Below are positions 1 through 12,204 of a DNA stretch of 34,339 nucleotides, piece by piece. Origin of the DNA: Anncaliia algerae PRA339 (lineage: Eukaryota; Microsporidia; Tubulinosematidae). The notes below the pieces were generated by a model. That model was given only the letters and a program-made list of their open reading frames with translations, did no database searches and was not told where the DNA came from. A program made the position numbers and the translations under genes. Numbering within the stretch: position 1 is the stretch's first letter; every line of letters starts with the position of its first letter. The stretch covers positions 192,415 through 226,753 of the forward strand of contig KK365132.1 of the NCBI GenBank assembly GCA_000385875.2. The letters are read 5' to 3'.

Positions 1-87
1 TACCAGCTGGTTGAATCAGATATTCTAGGTATATTTTATAGGAAGGGGATTAAGGATACTTTGTTTTATTTAAGTTTTGCTGATTAA
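1..87 (+). CDS. Possible 3' end of a frame entering from the left edge
   Basis: An open frame runs from the first base to a TAA at 85-87 (28 codons, no start inside the window). The composition is less AT-biased than the sequence that follows, and the peptide (it includes LVESDILGIFY) looks protein-like. An inverted repeat able to form a stem-loop lies about 45 bp downstream at 131-169. I do not recognise the family. A frame this short at an edge can occur by chance, so this is only a candidate partial gene. Confidence 0.25.
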   Translation, partial: YQLVESDILGIFYRKGIKDTLFYLSFAD

Positions 88-1516
88 CGGAGTTTTTGCT
101 ATGATGATGCTCCTTCTTTGCGACATATGGGCGATTAAATTTTTTCATTGAATCTTTTAATTTAATCGCTCCTTATTCCAATTAAATTCTCTTATCAAAA
201 ATGTTTGTTTACTACAGATATAAAAATATAATGCTAAAACAAAATAGGTACATGGGAAGTAAATTTTCAAAAATTATATCTTTTTAAATCACCAATACTA
301 AAATGCGTATAAAATATAAATACAGAAAATTTAGAAATTTATCAGTAACTGAAGTCTAGAATTTTAAAGATTATCTTTTTTATTTTTTTACAAAGAGAAA
401 AATTGTTTTGATGAATGATGGATTTTATTCTCCAATTTGAATGTTGGCTTTGCATTATTTTTAAAAATTGAATTTTACAAATACAATTTACTACTTTGGT
501 CTATTTTGATTAAAACAAATAAGCTCATTGACAATATGAATTTAAAGTTACCTTTTAAGTTAACTGTCCCTTAGCACTTATTGCGAAAGATGATTTTTCG
601 CATTGTATAAATTAAATACGAACTCCGACTATATATTACATTTATAAACAAAAGAAGTTCTTAGATTTTCTGGTTAAAGAAATGAAATAGATTTTTTATA
701 AAACACAGCGAGAATTTTCTCAAATAAATTGAAAAAGAGCTAATTGAAAACTAATTGGAAAAAAAAACTACCCTTACGCTATTTTAGAAAGTATTACTAT
801 TATTTGAACAAATTATAGCCTACTAATGTCATTTATTTATTATCAAAACCCCAAGAAATATATATTCCCTCGGAATTATAAATTTTTCAGTGTATATATT
901 TGCAAAATTCATATATAGTTACTTTTTGCCTGGGAGGACTATCAATTTTTAAGTATAATCTAGAATTAAGAATAACTTTTGAAAACTTCACCTCGTGACA
1001 AAATGATTTATAAACAAAATATAACTTTATGTGGAAAAATAAATTATTAAAAGAACATACGACCTTATTTGTATCTTTTCAACAATAGTTTAATTGTTTC
1101 ATTGAAATGTTTATTTATTCCTTAAATAATATTTTCTACCTAATGAAGATCTTTAAATATGACAAGCACTATGGTATCTATGATTCGGATTTTATTTGTT
1201 AAGATTATTTGTCTAAATGTTTTTAGGTATTTATAATACAATACAGACGTAAAATTTATAACAGGATTTAAGTTTTAGGGTTACTTTCTCATACGATCAA
1301 ATTTTTACATTAAAATCGCCAATTCTAAGCTGCTAATAATTCACGACAATATTCAAAAATTTTATGTAAAAAATATTATTAATTCCTCAAGATATTTCAA
1401 ATGAAATATTGAAAATATATTAAAGATTGTCGATTACCAAATATATATAGTTGTGAATTAAATAATTACAATATAACTTTTTTGTTCAAAAGATAAAATA
1501 TTTAATTAATGTCATT
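88..1516. other. AT-rich spacer, no gene seen
   Basis: Apart from the stem-loop at 131-169, this 1.4-kb stretch has stops in all frames and no tRNA, rRNA or transposon signature that I can see. Confidence 0.6.
131..169. terminator. Perfect 11-bp inverted repeat (stem-loop)
   Basis: GCGATTAAATT at 131-141 is the exact reverse complement of AATTTAATCGC at 159-169, with a 17-base loop. The stem can extend outward by a G-T and a G-C pair. It lies just past the stop of the edge frame, so a role in 3'-end formation or as an mRNA structure is possible. It could also be the remnant of a small fold-back element. The stem contains GCGC-flank bases, so it is not simple AT repetition. Confidence 0.35.
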
Positions 1517-2503
1517 TCATCTCTTGTTAAACCAACTTTTTCTTGATTTCAATTCATTAGCGCATATTAAAATATGTGGATGAATTTCAGTTTTCTCAGC
1601 AGGCATTACTTGGCTCTTAGCATCTTCATAATATTTTAGATTATTTTTTACTTTTGTCAAAGCTGACGTCATTTTTGTGATTAAATTTATCTGCAAAGAA
1701 CTAAAATATCTAAAAAATGACACTTTTTTATTATAATCTGAATCAACTTCTACTATTTTGATTATGTCTTCCGAACTTTTTAAAGATTTAATATCAAAAG
1801 AATATTCTTCTGAAATAATATCATTATTGTCAAAGACTATAACCAGGCGTTCAGGTATGTAAACAACTCTCTTGGGAATTTTATTTTTATGTTCTAAAAT
1901 ATTGATAATTATTTTATTTTGCTTTCTTTCTACAGTTATTTCTTCACTTGGCTTAAAAATAAATGAATCGATATAAAAATTTTCGTCATCCACTCTAATA
2001 ATGCAGTAATTTTTAATAAAATCAGACTCATAAAAATCATCCAAGTAATCACAACTTTGCACTTCTTCTTCCGTAATAGATGTGAATAGAATCCTGAAGA
2101 ATAAGGTTGGTTCATTCTCTATTTCTTTATGGTCAATATTTAACTTTTCTAATAACATATCTGCTACTTTTTCAAATGATCTTCTATCAGTATTAAATTC
2201 TTCTACGTTTTCTAAAAGATAGTTTATTTCTTTGTTGGCATTTAATTTAATGTCTAGAAAGCGCTTTTTATCCTTTTCCAATAATTTAAATGAACAATAA
2301 ATAGTTGAATAACATTTAAATAATGATTTATCAACCACTTTGGTTTCTTCATGCATTGCCGGGGTCGTTATACCTGCCGAATTGTCGATCTCATCGGTAC
2401 TATGATCAAATTTAGATTTTAAAATACAAATAAATATAAATAAGCTCAGTGCAATAATAATTCTACAAATTGCCCCAAATATAATTTTCCTTATGTTTTG
2501 CAT
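1517..2503 (-). CDS. Hypothetical protein with N-terminal hydrophobic anchor or signal
   Basis: A 328-residue protein I do not recognise. Residues 1-6 are basic (MQNIRK) and 7-29 form one hydrophobic helix, which fits an uncleaved signal anchor or a signal peptide. The rest is hydrophilic with no second membrane segment, so it should be exported or lumenal. Residues 31-55 are acidic and probably disordered. From about 60 onward helices alternate with short beta-like stretches (for example residues 198-202 and 213-224). Five cysteines (64, 70, 151, 167, 314) lie in the exported part and could form disulphides. The start is the first ATG after in-frame stops, and the base and codon use is that of the other genes. 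It stands alone, with more than 1.4 kb of empty DNA on the left and 3.5 kb on the right. It may be a lineage-specific secreted or surface protein; that is inference from the signal only. Confidence 0.7.
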   Translation of the reverse strand: MQNIRKIIFGAICRIIIALSLFIFICILKSKFDHSTDEIDNSAGITTPAMHEETKVVDKSLFKCYSTIYCSFKLLEKDKKRFLDIKLNANKEINYLLENVEEFNTDRRSFEKVADMLLEKLNIDHKEIENEPTLFFRILFTSITEEEVQSCDYLDDFYESDFIKNYCIIRVDDENFYIDSFIFKPSEEITVERKQNKIIINILEHKNKIPKRVVYIPERLVIVFDNNDIISEEYSFDIKSLKSSEDIIKIVEVDSDYNKKVSFFRYFSSLQINLITKMTSALTKVKNNLKYYEDAKSQVMPAEKTEIHPHILICANELKSRKSWFNKR

Positions 2504-5500
2504 GGATTTTAATAAAAATAATTTAAATTTCTATACTAAAGAACATTTTTAAATAGATTAGTTTACATGTCATTAAGAAATCAAAGACTGGATATCATTT
2601 TTATTCAATCGAAGAATTAGATTTTAATTAAATAAATTTTGACATTTGATTAAAATATTTTAGTTCGGGGAAGAATAAATAACCAAATATAACTCTTTAG
2701 TTTTTTATAAATTATTCAAAGTATAATTTTACATATTAATCAAATATTTAACGCTTCTAAAGAATATTAAAAGTTAGACGATACGGAGTAGAATTTTAAA
2801 TATATTTGATAATATTACATTAAATTATTGAACAGTTTACAATATTTTTGCAAAAGGGATTTAGAATTATCTAAATATTCATGATTTTACTTAGGAAAAA
2901 AATTTTTGCAATTAGAAAATGTCAAGCTTCCGCTTTTAATCTAAAATATTTGTTGAATAATATTTTGAATAAAAAAATAAAAGAAACGAAACTTATTATA
3001 ATTTTTATATAATCTATATTTTAATGAAGTTATTTTTTATAATTGTTAATGGAAAAGATTTAGAAGCCCGCATCCATGAATGATCGAAAAGAAATAGTGT
3101 GACCACAACGGCATTCATAAAAATTATAAAGTATTTCTTTTAGGAATCACAATATTTTACACCTAAATTTAATAAACAAAAAATATTTTATATAGTATTA
3201 AAAATAGCTTCTCTTTCAAAAAATAATATGTTTTATTAAATTCTGTAAAAAGATATCGAAAAAATTCATAAGTTTTACTTTTAGTTATTGAATAATTATA
3301 ATTTAGAAACATTAAATAAATGCGTACATCTCGGATAGAGTTTGAGAATTTAATGGTAATATAAATTTCATAATGGTGTATGTGCCGTTAATTGCTGCAA
3401 AACGAAGAAAATGTATATAGTTTCTATAGTATTCAGAAATTCAGAGGAGATTAAAAAAAGAGTTTTTTGTTAAGAAAGCGGTTCGTAAAGGTAAAGATGA
3501 TGATGCAATTAAGGGCCGTTTATAGAGAAAGTAGTGGTAATAAAGGACGATGGATTAAGATTAAGGAAAATAAAGGTTGAAAATACTTAAAAAATACCAA
3601 AAAGTGAAAAGGTGATAATTGTAATGTATTTGGATTAGACTTTTGTAAAAACACAAATAATGTTGATATTATCAACCCATGGTACCTTATAAGATAAATA
3701 AGAAATTAAATAAAAATGATTACAGGGATTCATTTTCTGAAGGAAAATTTATAATAATATTCTTGAGGAGTTCCTTGCTAGCAGGAAGTTCTATCAAGAC
3801 ATTTCAGTTTCATAAAACATATGACTAAACTGGGATTACAAACCATATTTTAGATATAATCTAACATTATAGTTGCATTTTTCAAATATTTGATATATTT
3901 TATTCTTCTTTCATTTACTGTTAAATACCTTTCTCCAATCTTACCATAAAATTTTTTCAAGACTTTGGTAATGCTTTTAACTACGTGAATCAGGTCTATC
4001 TTATGAAAAAGAATAAATGAAGAAAGAAAAGTTAGCAAACTGAAAGTATTTCGATATAATTAAAATAGTGATAACAGAAGCACCCACGATTAATTAAATA
4101 AAAATATCAAATTTAAAAAAGTTTCTATTATATGTATATTTTAATATGGATTTTACCCCACAATATTAGTTATTAAAGGAATTATATAATACCTGCGTGG
4201 CTAAATGGTAGATATATTGTCATTTTTTTCCTTTGTTTAAATCTTATCTTGTTTCATATTTCCTCTTTCTCGATTTTAGCTGTTTAGGCAAATATTGTTA
4301 AGAAGACTTTTAAATAGCTTAGAATAGATCTATTGGTATGTTATTCTTTTATATCGTTTAATTACGGCATAACTATTTTATTAAAGTCATTAAACTATTG
4401 AGTATACATATTTCTTAAAAATTCCTGTATATTTTTTCTATTTGATTTTTAAATTTAGTATATTCCATAAGTAAAAAAACTATCCCAATATTTATAAAAG
4501 ATAAATGCTAAAAAGCATGCAGTTTTATAGTATTATATGAGAATTATAAATTTCTTAGTAAATTTAAATCTCTTTATTTTAAAAACATATTATATTTCTA
4601 ATTAGGCTAAAAATCAAAATTATTTTTTGATGAAATCAAATCTTTTAAGCATTGAAAATCTAAACATTAAATCAACCTTCTAATTTTTTCATTCACTAAG
4701 CATATGAATTCATTACTATGGGTTTAAATAGAAGGGAAAATTTTGTAAAAATGCTTAATATATCAGAAAAATCTTTGTTTTTAATTTTAGTTGTTCCAAA
4801 AAAAAAAACTGCCAATGAAGTTAACCTTTAAAATCCTTTATATACAATTGTAAAATCACACAGAACATGGATTATAAAAACAAATATTTTTAATTAGATT
4901 CAAAATAAATCTATTAAGATTAATAACTTCAAACTAGACTAGAAATATTGCGGAAATACACTATTAGAAGCCTAAAAATCAAAATATACTTCCTTAATAG
5001 TTTTTACATTTCTCTATTGTAAAATAAATTATAAAAAATTAAGAATACTCTATGATTTCTTAGTAATTCACATACTAGCAATAAATTGCGAAAATATTTG
5101 TAAAATCATAATAATAATAATTTACCCTGTTTATATAACCTATTTCTTTTAAAATGTTAGACAATCCTTGATTATTTTTACATTTTATTTCTTACCTTAA
5201 AATATGCTTCTTAAAAAACTATTTTAGATCAGAGCAGTCCAAATTTCTAGTCTAAAAAATAAATTGATTCTTTACTTTACAGAGATCTTATTTTATCGTG
5301 TTTGGGTGATTATAAATTGAATATATGAAAGATATTTACTTAGTATTTCTGCTTATAATCGCTCAAAAAATTTCCACATAAGTCAATTATTTATTCTTTT
5401 GAGATTTACTTGTACTAATAATTGGTTAATCTATACTATGTGCAGAAATGTATATTGCTACTTGGGCCAATCGAGCATTAATATTGTTAATATTCTTAGC

Positions 5501-6021
5501 TCTAAAATCTGTTAAAGAATTCAAAATTAGTTCTTAGTGAAAATGTAGAAGTATTTAAAGAGGATTCATTCTTTTTCACTTCCTTAAACTGAATAATTTT
5601 CATTTTGATATTAAATTATATCATTAAATATGTCTGTATGATTTTGTAAATGTACAAATGTATTAAAAATTAATTGCAATATTTTTTTAGATCATTTTTA
5701 TGTGGTAAATCAACAACTTCCACTTTATTTACAAAAACAAATGATAGCTTAAAATATTTAAAAGTTTTTTGATTAAAAAATCCAAAGGATGAATATATTT
5801 TTAAATTTGTTTAAAAGATAATTTATTGTTTTTTGTTTAATGTCTTTTGAACAAATGCATTAAGATTTTTTAACAGAATCCTAAAAAAAAATGTCAAAAT
5901 TCTATTATTAATTTTTATCAAATCTTAACTCATTTGGTATCCTTTTTGTCCCTTTAAAGCTCTTAAAAATAATTTAAAAAATCTTCTAAAAAATTAATTT
6001 TTATTTATAGAATTTATTAAC
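2504..6021. other. 3.5-kb AT-rich spacer with eroded patches
   Basis: No convincing gene. Two patches are richer in G+C than their surroundings. One is 3461-3580, a 40-codon open plus-strand stretch without family resemblance. The other is around 3762-3800, containing an imperfect palindrome centred on TGCTAGCA. A 62-codon minus frame at 3850-4038 has no recognisable domain, and I do not call it. The rest is A/T runs. Confidence 0.55.
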
Positions 6022-7950
6022 TCAAACATAAAATACAAAATTATTTAAAACATTCAGAACATAAAAATATAATGAATTATAACTTCCTTCTATGTAAATA
6101 TCCCTTTCCTTCCTTTCAATAATTACCTCCTTAGATACACAAATCTTATTATCATTTATAGATTCAATCATTAAACCATTTTCTAAAAATTTTTTCCTTA
6201 ATTCCTTGAAATTAAATTCTCCTATGACAGCACAGTCTTGTGATTCTTTAATAAATTTTAATTCATTTTGAATTACTACTCCCTCAAAATTAAGATATGA
6301 ATTATCATTTATTACTTTGTAGGATAATTTATTGAATTCAGGATCTAATCCAACAGACATATATCCCTTTTGTGAATACAAAGATATTTCTTTATTCATT
6401 AGAAAAACCTCATCAAACACTTTGTTAAGCTTGAGTTTATAGTAGAATACTTTTGATAAGTTACTCTCAACTGGCAATATGACAATTTTCTTAGGTAAAA
6501 TGGTCTCTAAAACATTTATTGATGATTTTAAATCAGAAAGGGACTTAAAATTATAGGAAATTATTTCATTCTTTACTGTAAATTTTTCCTTAATTAATTT
6601 AATTTCCTCCCTAATTTCTTTTGTTTCTTCCTTTACTTCCTCAATTTTAATTTCTTTAATTTCTTTTTTTGTAAGATCAAAAGGAATCACTTTATTGTAT
6701 TCATCTATTTTTTTATGCCTTTTTAATGGAGGAAAATACAATTCTTTATCATTGATATATACTTCAGTCCCTAAGTCATACCAGTTCTCCTTTTTAGTAA
6801 CAACTTCTTCAATTTCAGAGAAAGAAGAGGAGCTTTCTAATTTATCTGCAAACTGAACCTCTTTAATTTCGAAAGTAGGAATTGATTTGACAACATAATC
6901 TTTCTTTATATTCTGATTGATTAAATTTATGATAAGGTTATTTTCATCTTCTTTAATTACATGCAATAACTTCGTTGCAAAGACTTCCTCTGAAAAACAA
7001 ATTAAAAGATCACTTTCTTTCATATTAGTGTATTTTTCATAAAAATTAATATGTTTAAAAGCAAAAGGATTCTCCTTATGTTCTCCAAATTCCTTTAAAA
7101 GAATATCCCCACTCCATTCAATCATTCCTTTGATGCATTCTGCGTAAGCTCTTGCATAAAATCCAATGCAACTACCTGTAATTGATTTATTAGTAGAATT
7201 CAGTTGAATTAATATATCATCCAATAGTAATCCTATCTCCATGAATTGCAAATAATCAACAATTATTACAACCTTTTTATTTTCTTTTAATTTTTTGATT
7301 ATTCTTTCTTTAAATTCTGAATTCCTTTCTTTCCTGGAAATACTTTTACCTAAGATATATGAAGAATCACAAATAAAAATAGAATTCTTGGGTAAAGCAA
7401 AATCAATTCCATTCAAATGGTTTGTTTTTTTGTGGTCAAAATAAATTCCAAATAACAAAGAATCCTCTTCCTGATTAATTCTCCATATGCTTCCACCTAA
7501 TCCATAACCACTGTTATATGCTGTAATTCTTATGCCTTGTCCTAGTTCAATTGGTTGTAAATATTTAATGCTCTGAATCTCATCAAAAATCTTTTCTATA
7601 TCATTAAATGAATAAGATATTGCTCTATTGTAAATATTTTTGTTGTTGAAGTTCTCTTGTAACATTATTTTACCAAATGATTTTATTGGTAAAGTAGAGT
7701 AAATTTTTCCTCTAAACCCATTTTTGATCAAATAAGGGAGTGCTCCTACAAAATTCAGTTCAGAGTGATTTAAAAGAATAAAGTCTATGTCTTTAATTTC
7801 ATTTTTGAAGGAATCATAGATTGAAGTATCTAAATCATTGTTAGTACCAAAGTTAAAAAGTATCTTAGTGTCAGAAATTGTCACTAAATGAGAAAAAATC
7901 TTTTGCGTTGCAGGAACAACCTCAGTTATATGTATTTTCCTTGAAAACAT
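6022..7950 (-). CDS. CFT2: Cleavage and polyadenylation specificity factor 100-kDa subunit (CPSF2/Cft2-like)
   Basis: Non-catalytic partner of the CPSF-73 endonuclease in the nuclear pre-mRNA 3'-end cleavage complex. At 642 residues it is shorter than yeast Cft2 or human CPSF2 (about 780-860). Residues 1-200 form a metallo-beta-lactamase fold, with family signatures YNSGYGLGGSIWRI (145-158) and FDHKKTNHLN (171-180), close to the GYSLGG and NHKREIHLNG stretches of CPSF2. The zinc motif HxHxDH is replaced by NHSELN (61-66), as expected for the inactive subunit. A beta-CASP region follows (about 200-360). A Lys/Glu-rich segment (about 425-460) stands for the charged linker. The C-terminal 55 residues (from AVIGEFNFKELRKKFLENG) match the CPSF2 C-terminal domain that binds CPSF-73. 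The stop is TGA, and an AATAAA lies 3 bases beyond it. The gene is isolated between multi-kb spacers. Identification is strong; catalytic inactivity is inferred from the missing histidines. Confidence 0.88.
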   Translation of the reverse strand: MFSRKIHITEVVPATQKIFSHLVTISDTKILFNFGTNNDLDTSIYDSFKNEIKDIDFILLNHSELNFVGALPYLIKNGFRGKIYSTLPIKSFGKIMLQENFNNKNIYNRAISYSFNDIEKIFDEIQSIKYLQPIELGQGIRITAYNSGYGLGGSIWRINQEEDSLLFGIYFDHKKTNHLNGIDFALPKNSIFICDSSYILGKSISRKERNSEFKERIIKKLKENKKVVIIVDYLQFMEIGLLLDDILIQLNSTNKSITGSCIGFYARAYAECIKGMIEWSGDILLKEFGEHKENPFAFKHINFYEKYTNMKESDLLICFSEEVFATKLLHVIKEDENNLIINLINQNIKKDYVVKSIPTFEIKEVQFADKLESSSSFSEIEEVVTKKENWYDLGTEVYINDKELYFPPLKRHKKIDEYNKVIPFDLTKKEIKEIKIEEVKEETKEIREEIKLIKEKFTVKNEIISYNFKSLSDLKSSINVLETILPKKIVILPVESNLSKVFYYKLKLNKVFDEVFLMNKEISLYSQKGYMSVGLDPEFNKLSYKVINDNSYLNFEGVVIQNELKFIKESQDCAVIGEFNFKELRKKFLENGLMIESINDNKICVSKEVIIERKERDIYIEGSYNSLYFYVLNVLNNFVFYV

Positions 7951-10900
7951 GGTTTTAATATTTAATTAAATAATTTATAAATTTAAAATTAAAATAAAAG
8001 GTAAAAATAAGAAATAGGATGATTTTAATAAAAATTATAGTATTTTTGTAATACAGGGTCAGTCATCCTAAGAATAAATTTATGAATCCTTAAGCTTAAA
8101 TAATTCAATTATGTTTTTTATTAGAATTCTAAAATAGTTATTTTTAACTTTAATTTATTTATAATTATTTCTCTAAAGATTTTAAAATAATATTTTGCTA
8201 ATTTTGATTATTTGACCTTCTTTACTAAACATCTAACAATCTTACTTTGTACTCTTTTTATTTTTGATATTTCAGATACAATAAACAATGATCTTCCCTG
8301 CTATTTTATTAGAGTCTATGGCAGTAAGACATTTTAAAAGTAATAAATCTTTAGTATTTATGGTAAATATTATGTAAACATGCATTTTTATATGTATTCT
8401 AACCATATATACAAATTTTAGAGAATAGGTTAACACATTATTCAAAAACCTCTTACATTTCCTTTTTTGTGCTTCTCTTATATATAATTGCAATTTCACA
8501 TAGGTTACTTTCTCATAGAACGCTACAGAAGCTACATTTTATGGTAAAAATATTTAGATTTTTATAGAAGCTGTTTTTACTATTTTCTAGATGATACAAG
8601 GTCAATCCATTATCTTTCAATCCGTATCTACAAATATATCAATATTTTTTTATAAAATTTATGGATAAAACTATCTTCAAAGGACATCAAATGTTTCTTT
8701 TCCATTATTGTATATAAATTTCTTACAACCCAAGGGTATCTTCTCTGTGCTGAAGTAACTTTCAACTATAATTTTAGTAAAATATTTTCTTTCATAGATT
8801 TTATTCATCATGAGGGGTCAGTTACAATATTTCATTTATATACTTTAATTTTTTAATATCATATATTGTAACAGAAATATATAAATTAAGGACATGTAGC
8901 ATAGGTGAATATAATTTTGGCTACCATTTTAATGCATGCGGGAAAATTTCTTTGAGATAATTATCTATTTTCGTTGCGGACTTTTTCAAGGCATTACAAT
9001 GACTTTAAATAGTAACTTTTATTTTGCTATAAACATTCTATTTTCAGCTTATTAAACGATTTCATCCTATAAAAGTAAAATATTGTTTTTCCAACTTTCA
9101 ATATTTATGTTTCCTATCGCAAAAAAAGAATTTATATTAAATTGTAAAATACAGGGAAGATTTTTACAACTAATCTTTATGTCTCTTAATTTAACAAAAG
9201 TTTTAGCTTCTTCTATCGTAAAAATTAATAAAATTTAATTTCTTAAATAAATATAATTCTCTGAAAAGAAGAATATGTGTTAAGGGCTATTTAGGCAAAA
9301 GTACTTTACAAATTAAAACCAATATTTATTATATAATGTGTAAGGATATGTTTAAAACTAAATTAAGTCATTAGTTTAAGACTTATTATTTCTATGAGGA
9401 ATTTTTCCCAAAGAAAATAAAAAATTTACAAAATCCTATTACTTTTATACAAGATTTTAGATCATGTTTATATTTTTAAAGGCCAAATATTTGTAATTGA
9501 AATATAAAATTCTTGGTTTAATTTGATTTAATGCAAAAAAAGTTACAATTATTAAAAGCTGACAAAACAAAGAATATTATAATTTTTTATAATATGTTGA
9601 AAAAATAGCAAAGGTATATTGAAGATCATAATTATAAAAAGGTGTATCACTTTTATAATTGATTTTTAGGGTTTACAATAAATAAATCAATAAAAAGAGA
9701 TAAAAATAGACTGTTTTTTAAGAAATTTCTTTATCTTAATGCAATACTTTTAAATAGTTCCTGTAAAAAGTACTTTTTTAAGAAAATTCTAATGCATATA
9801 ATACAAACTGTAGATGGTTTTTTTCTAAAGAAATAAATCTATCATAAAATAGATGTTGGAAAATTTTATTTTATGCTTTATAAATTCATCCCTTTTCTTG
9901 AAAGAGAAGCTGTTTTACATTTTAAGAAATCGATTAAGTTTTAAATATATAAATTAAATGACATAAAATAACCAAAATTAAATCGCCTCAATTTCTCTTA
10001 ATTTTAAAATTTTTTTCTTTGAAAATTTTCTTAAACTATCCACACATATGACAATTAGATTAGAATCTAGTGATAATGTGTTCAAAAAAATTTCAAGTTG
10101 TCATTTTCAACAAAATAATTCTTGCATGTTTTATTGTACGTTTATGATTATTATGTTATTGAAAATTTTAATTTATCATATTCACTTTAATGGATCAATC
10201 GGCTAAATTCTGGCTGGAATGTAAGTATGTAAATTTATATTTTTTTATTAGAATAGACTTTCTCAACATCTTGCATTATTCTTACCTTCAAATCAAATAT
10301 TGTATTCGCTGTTGTTTTATTTTGAAACTGTATTTTTTGATTTTTTCTTTGGGCTTTTATCAAAATAAGCATTTTATCCAATAATTACATATTACCTCCA
10401 TGATTGGCTTGGAATAATATTCTTTCGATTTTGATTATATACGCCTAACCAAGATGTGACAATTATAGGCATGAAATTTTTTAATTACTAAATACTTTAC
10501 ATATGTAGACAATATAAAAACCAAGTCTTTTAAAAAACTTTGGTTGGATGATGCGAGTTTCCCCGATAAAGTTTTTTTATAAGGCATCCTTTATTTAAAA
10601 TAAATTCTTATATAGTTTTTAAGGAGAGAGTATAACCAATACGGTTTATATGCTCTTTTTCCATTTTGAGAAGTTTCCATCATTATTATGATTGGATACA
10701 ACTACTTTAATAGTATATATATGCTTTAAATATCTTCTTTGTTTTTATATGTCTCTTAATTATGGTGCATATATAAGAATACATGTTTTATTTCTATTTT
10801 GCTAAAAAGATTTCTTACGGTTGCCTTGAAAGATTTGCTCCTAAAATGACTTTAAAATTGATACTTTCTTCGAAATTATATTTTTTTCATTGTATCTCAA

Positions 10901-11418
10901 AAAATATTTCGCTTTAAATTTTCCCACAACTCTTTTACTAAATATTTTTTATAATATCTTTAAAAATTAACTTCTTCACATCCACAATTAGATTATAATT
11001 CATAAGACAAAAATAACATTTATTTATACTATTTCCTATTACTCTCTTTTACCATGCAAATTCTCCGTGTTTAAGTTGAAAAGAAAATATTTTGCTGAAA
11101 AAAGACTATTAGTTTATTTGTTCTATATTTACAAAAAGTTTTTTGAAAACTACTACAATGTTTCTTTAAAAATTTTTTAACTGAAGTTTTTTGGATTTAA
11201 TATATTTTTAGTAATTAAAAAATGTATCAAAGCCTATGGAATTTTTATAATTATATAAAAAGTATTTAAGATATTAGTCCACTTTAAATAAAAATTTATT
11301 TGATTTCATTTTATAATTTTAGTAAAATAAATATTTCTATTGGTAAATAAATATAAATTTAATTTTTTTTATTAATTAAAGATTTTATTTAAGTTATATT
11401 TTTCATTTAATTCTACCC
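7951..11418. other. 3.5-kb AT-rich spacer
   Basis: Short frames at 8272-8499 (minus) and 10190-10384 (plus) have random-looking composition and no known motif. A GC-richer patch around 10540-10680 includes an imperfect inverted repeat (about 10628-10655). No RNA gene or terminal repeats seen. The last 60 bases before 11419 should contain the fibrillarin promoter, but it cannot be told apart from the AT background, except for the CCC next to the start codon. Confidence 0.55.
11416..11418 (+). promoter_or_regulatory. CCC element abutting the fibrillarin start codon
   Basis: The sequence ACCCATG places three C residues directly before the ATG in a stretch that is otherwise almost pure A/T. CCC-like motifs just upstream of start codons have been described in microsporidia for highly expressed, ribosome-related genes. 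Fibrillarin fits that class. Its function here is inferred from position alone. Confidence 0.4.
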
Positions 11419-12204
11419 ATGCATAAATCACGTGATATTAAATCTAGAACAAATCAAAGAATGAAAGAAAAAAAGCGTGGTTCTGTTAAGTCAGCATCCA
11501 ATAAAGTTGTGATTGCACCCCATGCTAAATTTCCTGGTGTTTTTGTCTGTAGAGGTAAAGAGGATGTGTTGGCAACAAAAAATTTGGTAAGCGGTGTCAG
11601 TGTCTACGGCGAGAAAAGAATTAATGCTGCTTCTAATAACGAAAAGATTGAATACAGAGTATGGAATCCATATAGAAGCAAGTTGGCTGCGGGAATAGTT
11701 TGTGGGATTGATAATATGTTTATTACGCCAGGAAGCAAAGTACTTTATTTAGGAGCTGCAAGTGGTACAAGTGTTTCACATGTGTCAGACATTGTAGGAA
11801 ATGAAGGGACTGTTTATGCAGTAGAATTCTCTCAAAGATCAGGAAGAGATTTGATTAAATTAGCTATGAAAAGAAAGAATATTGTTCCAATCATAGAGGA
11901 TGCTAGACATCCTTATAAATACAGAATGCTTGTTCCCATGGTTGATTCTATTTTCTCAGACGTAGCACAACCTGATCAATCGAGAATTGTTGCATTAAAT
12001 GCTTCATATTTTTTAAAGAATAAAGGAGGGATTTTAATATCCATTAAAGCTAACTGTGTTGATTCTACCATGCCACCACAACAGGTATTTGCTAATGAGA
12101 TAGAAATACTTAAGAAGGAGAATGTTAAGCCCAAAGAACAAATAACATTAGAACCATTTGAAAAAGATCATGCAATTGTTGTAGCAACCTATAAACCAAA
12201 ATAA
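11419..12204 (+). CDS. NOP1: Fibrillarin, box C/D snoRNP 2'-O-methyltransferase
   Basis: The nucleolar enzyme that uses S-adenosylmethionine to methylate ribose 2'-OH groups in rRNA, guided by box C/D snoRNAs and working with Nop56/58 and Snu13. The 261-residue protein has the full family core: [20 protein letters not shown] (30-49), [14 protein letters not shown] (78-91), the SAM-binding loop [15 protein letters not shown] (110-124), [11 protein letters not shown] (135-145), DARHP (161-165), the conserved SDVAQPDQ (180-187), and the C-terminal [19 protein letters not shown] (240-258). Eukaryotic fibrillarins usually start with a long Gly-Arg-rich domain. Here it is replaced by about 29 basic residues rich in Lys, Arg and Ser, giving an archaeal-like length. 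The start follows ACCC directly. The TAA stop lies inside an AATAAA (12200-12205), implying a very short 3' UTR. Identification is very secure. Confidence 0.97.
   Translation: MHKSRDIKSRTNQRMKEKKRGSVKSASNKVVIAPHAKFPGVFVCRGKEDVLATKNLVSGVSVYGEKRINAASNNEKIEYRVWNPYRSKLAAGIVCGIDNMFITPGSKVLYLGAASGTSVSHVSDIVGNEGTVYAVEFSQRSGRDLIKLAMKRKNIVPIIEDARHPYKYRMLVPMVDSIFSDVAQPDQSRIVALNASYFLKNKGGILISIKANCVDSTMPPQQVFANEIEILKKENVKPKEQITLEPFEKDHAIVVATYKPK

Noticed and set aside
3850-4038. 62-codon minus frame
   Set aside because: No motif, no flanking gene signals; the length is expected by chance in this composition.
4190-4250. tRNA-like start TGGCTAAATGGTAGA with a later TTTAAATC
   Set aside because: Only the A box is convincing; no T arm, acceptor or anticodon stem can be formed.
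6022-7950. Active CPSF-73 endonuclease or integrator nuclease
   Set aside because: HxHxDH is missing and the C-terminal block fits the CPSF-100 subunit.
8272-8499. 75-codon minus frame
   Set aside because: Residues typical of translated AT-rich spacer (Ile, Lys, Tyr, Leu runs); no support.
8050-8830. ACAGGGTCAGTCA-like and GGGGTCAGTTAC words suggesting mariner ends
   Set aside because: No inverted partner at a sensible distance and no transposase frame between them.
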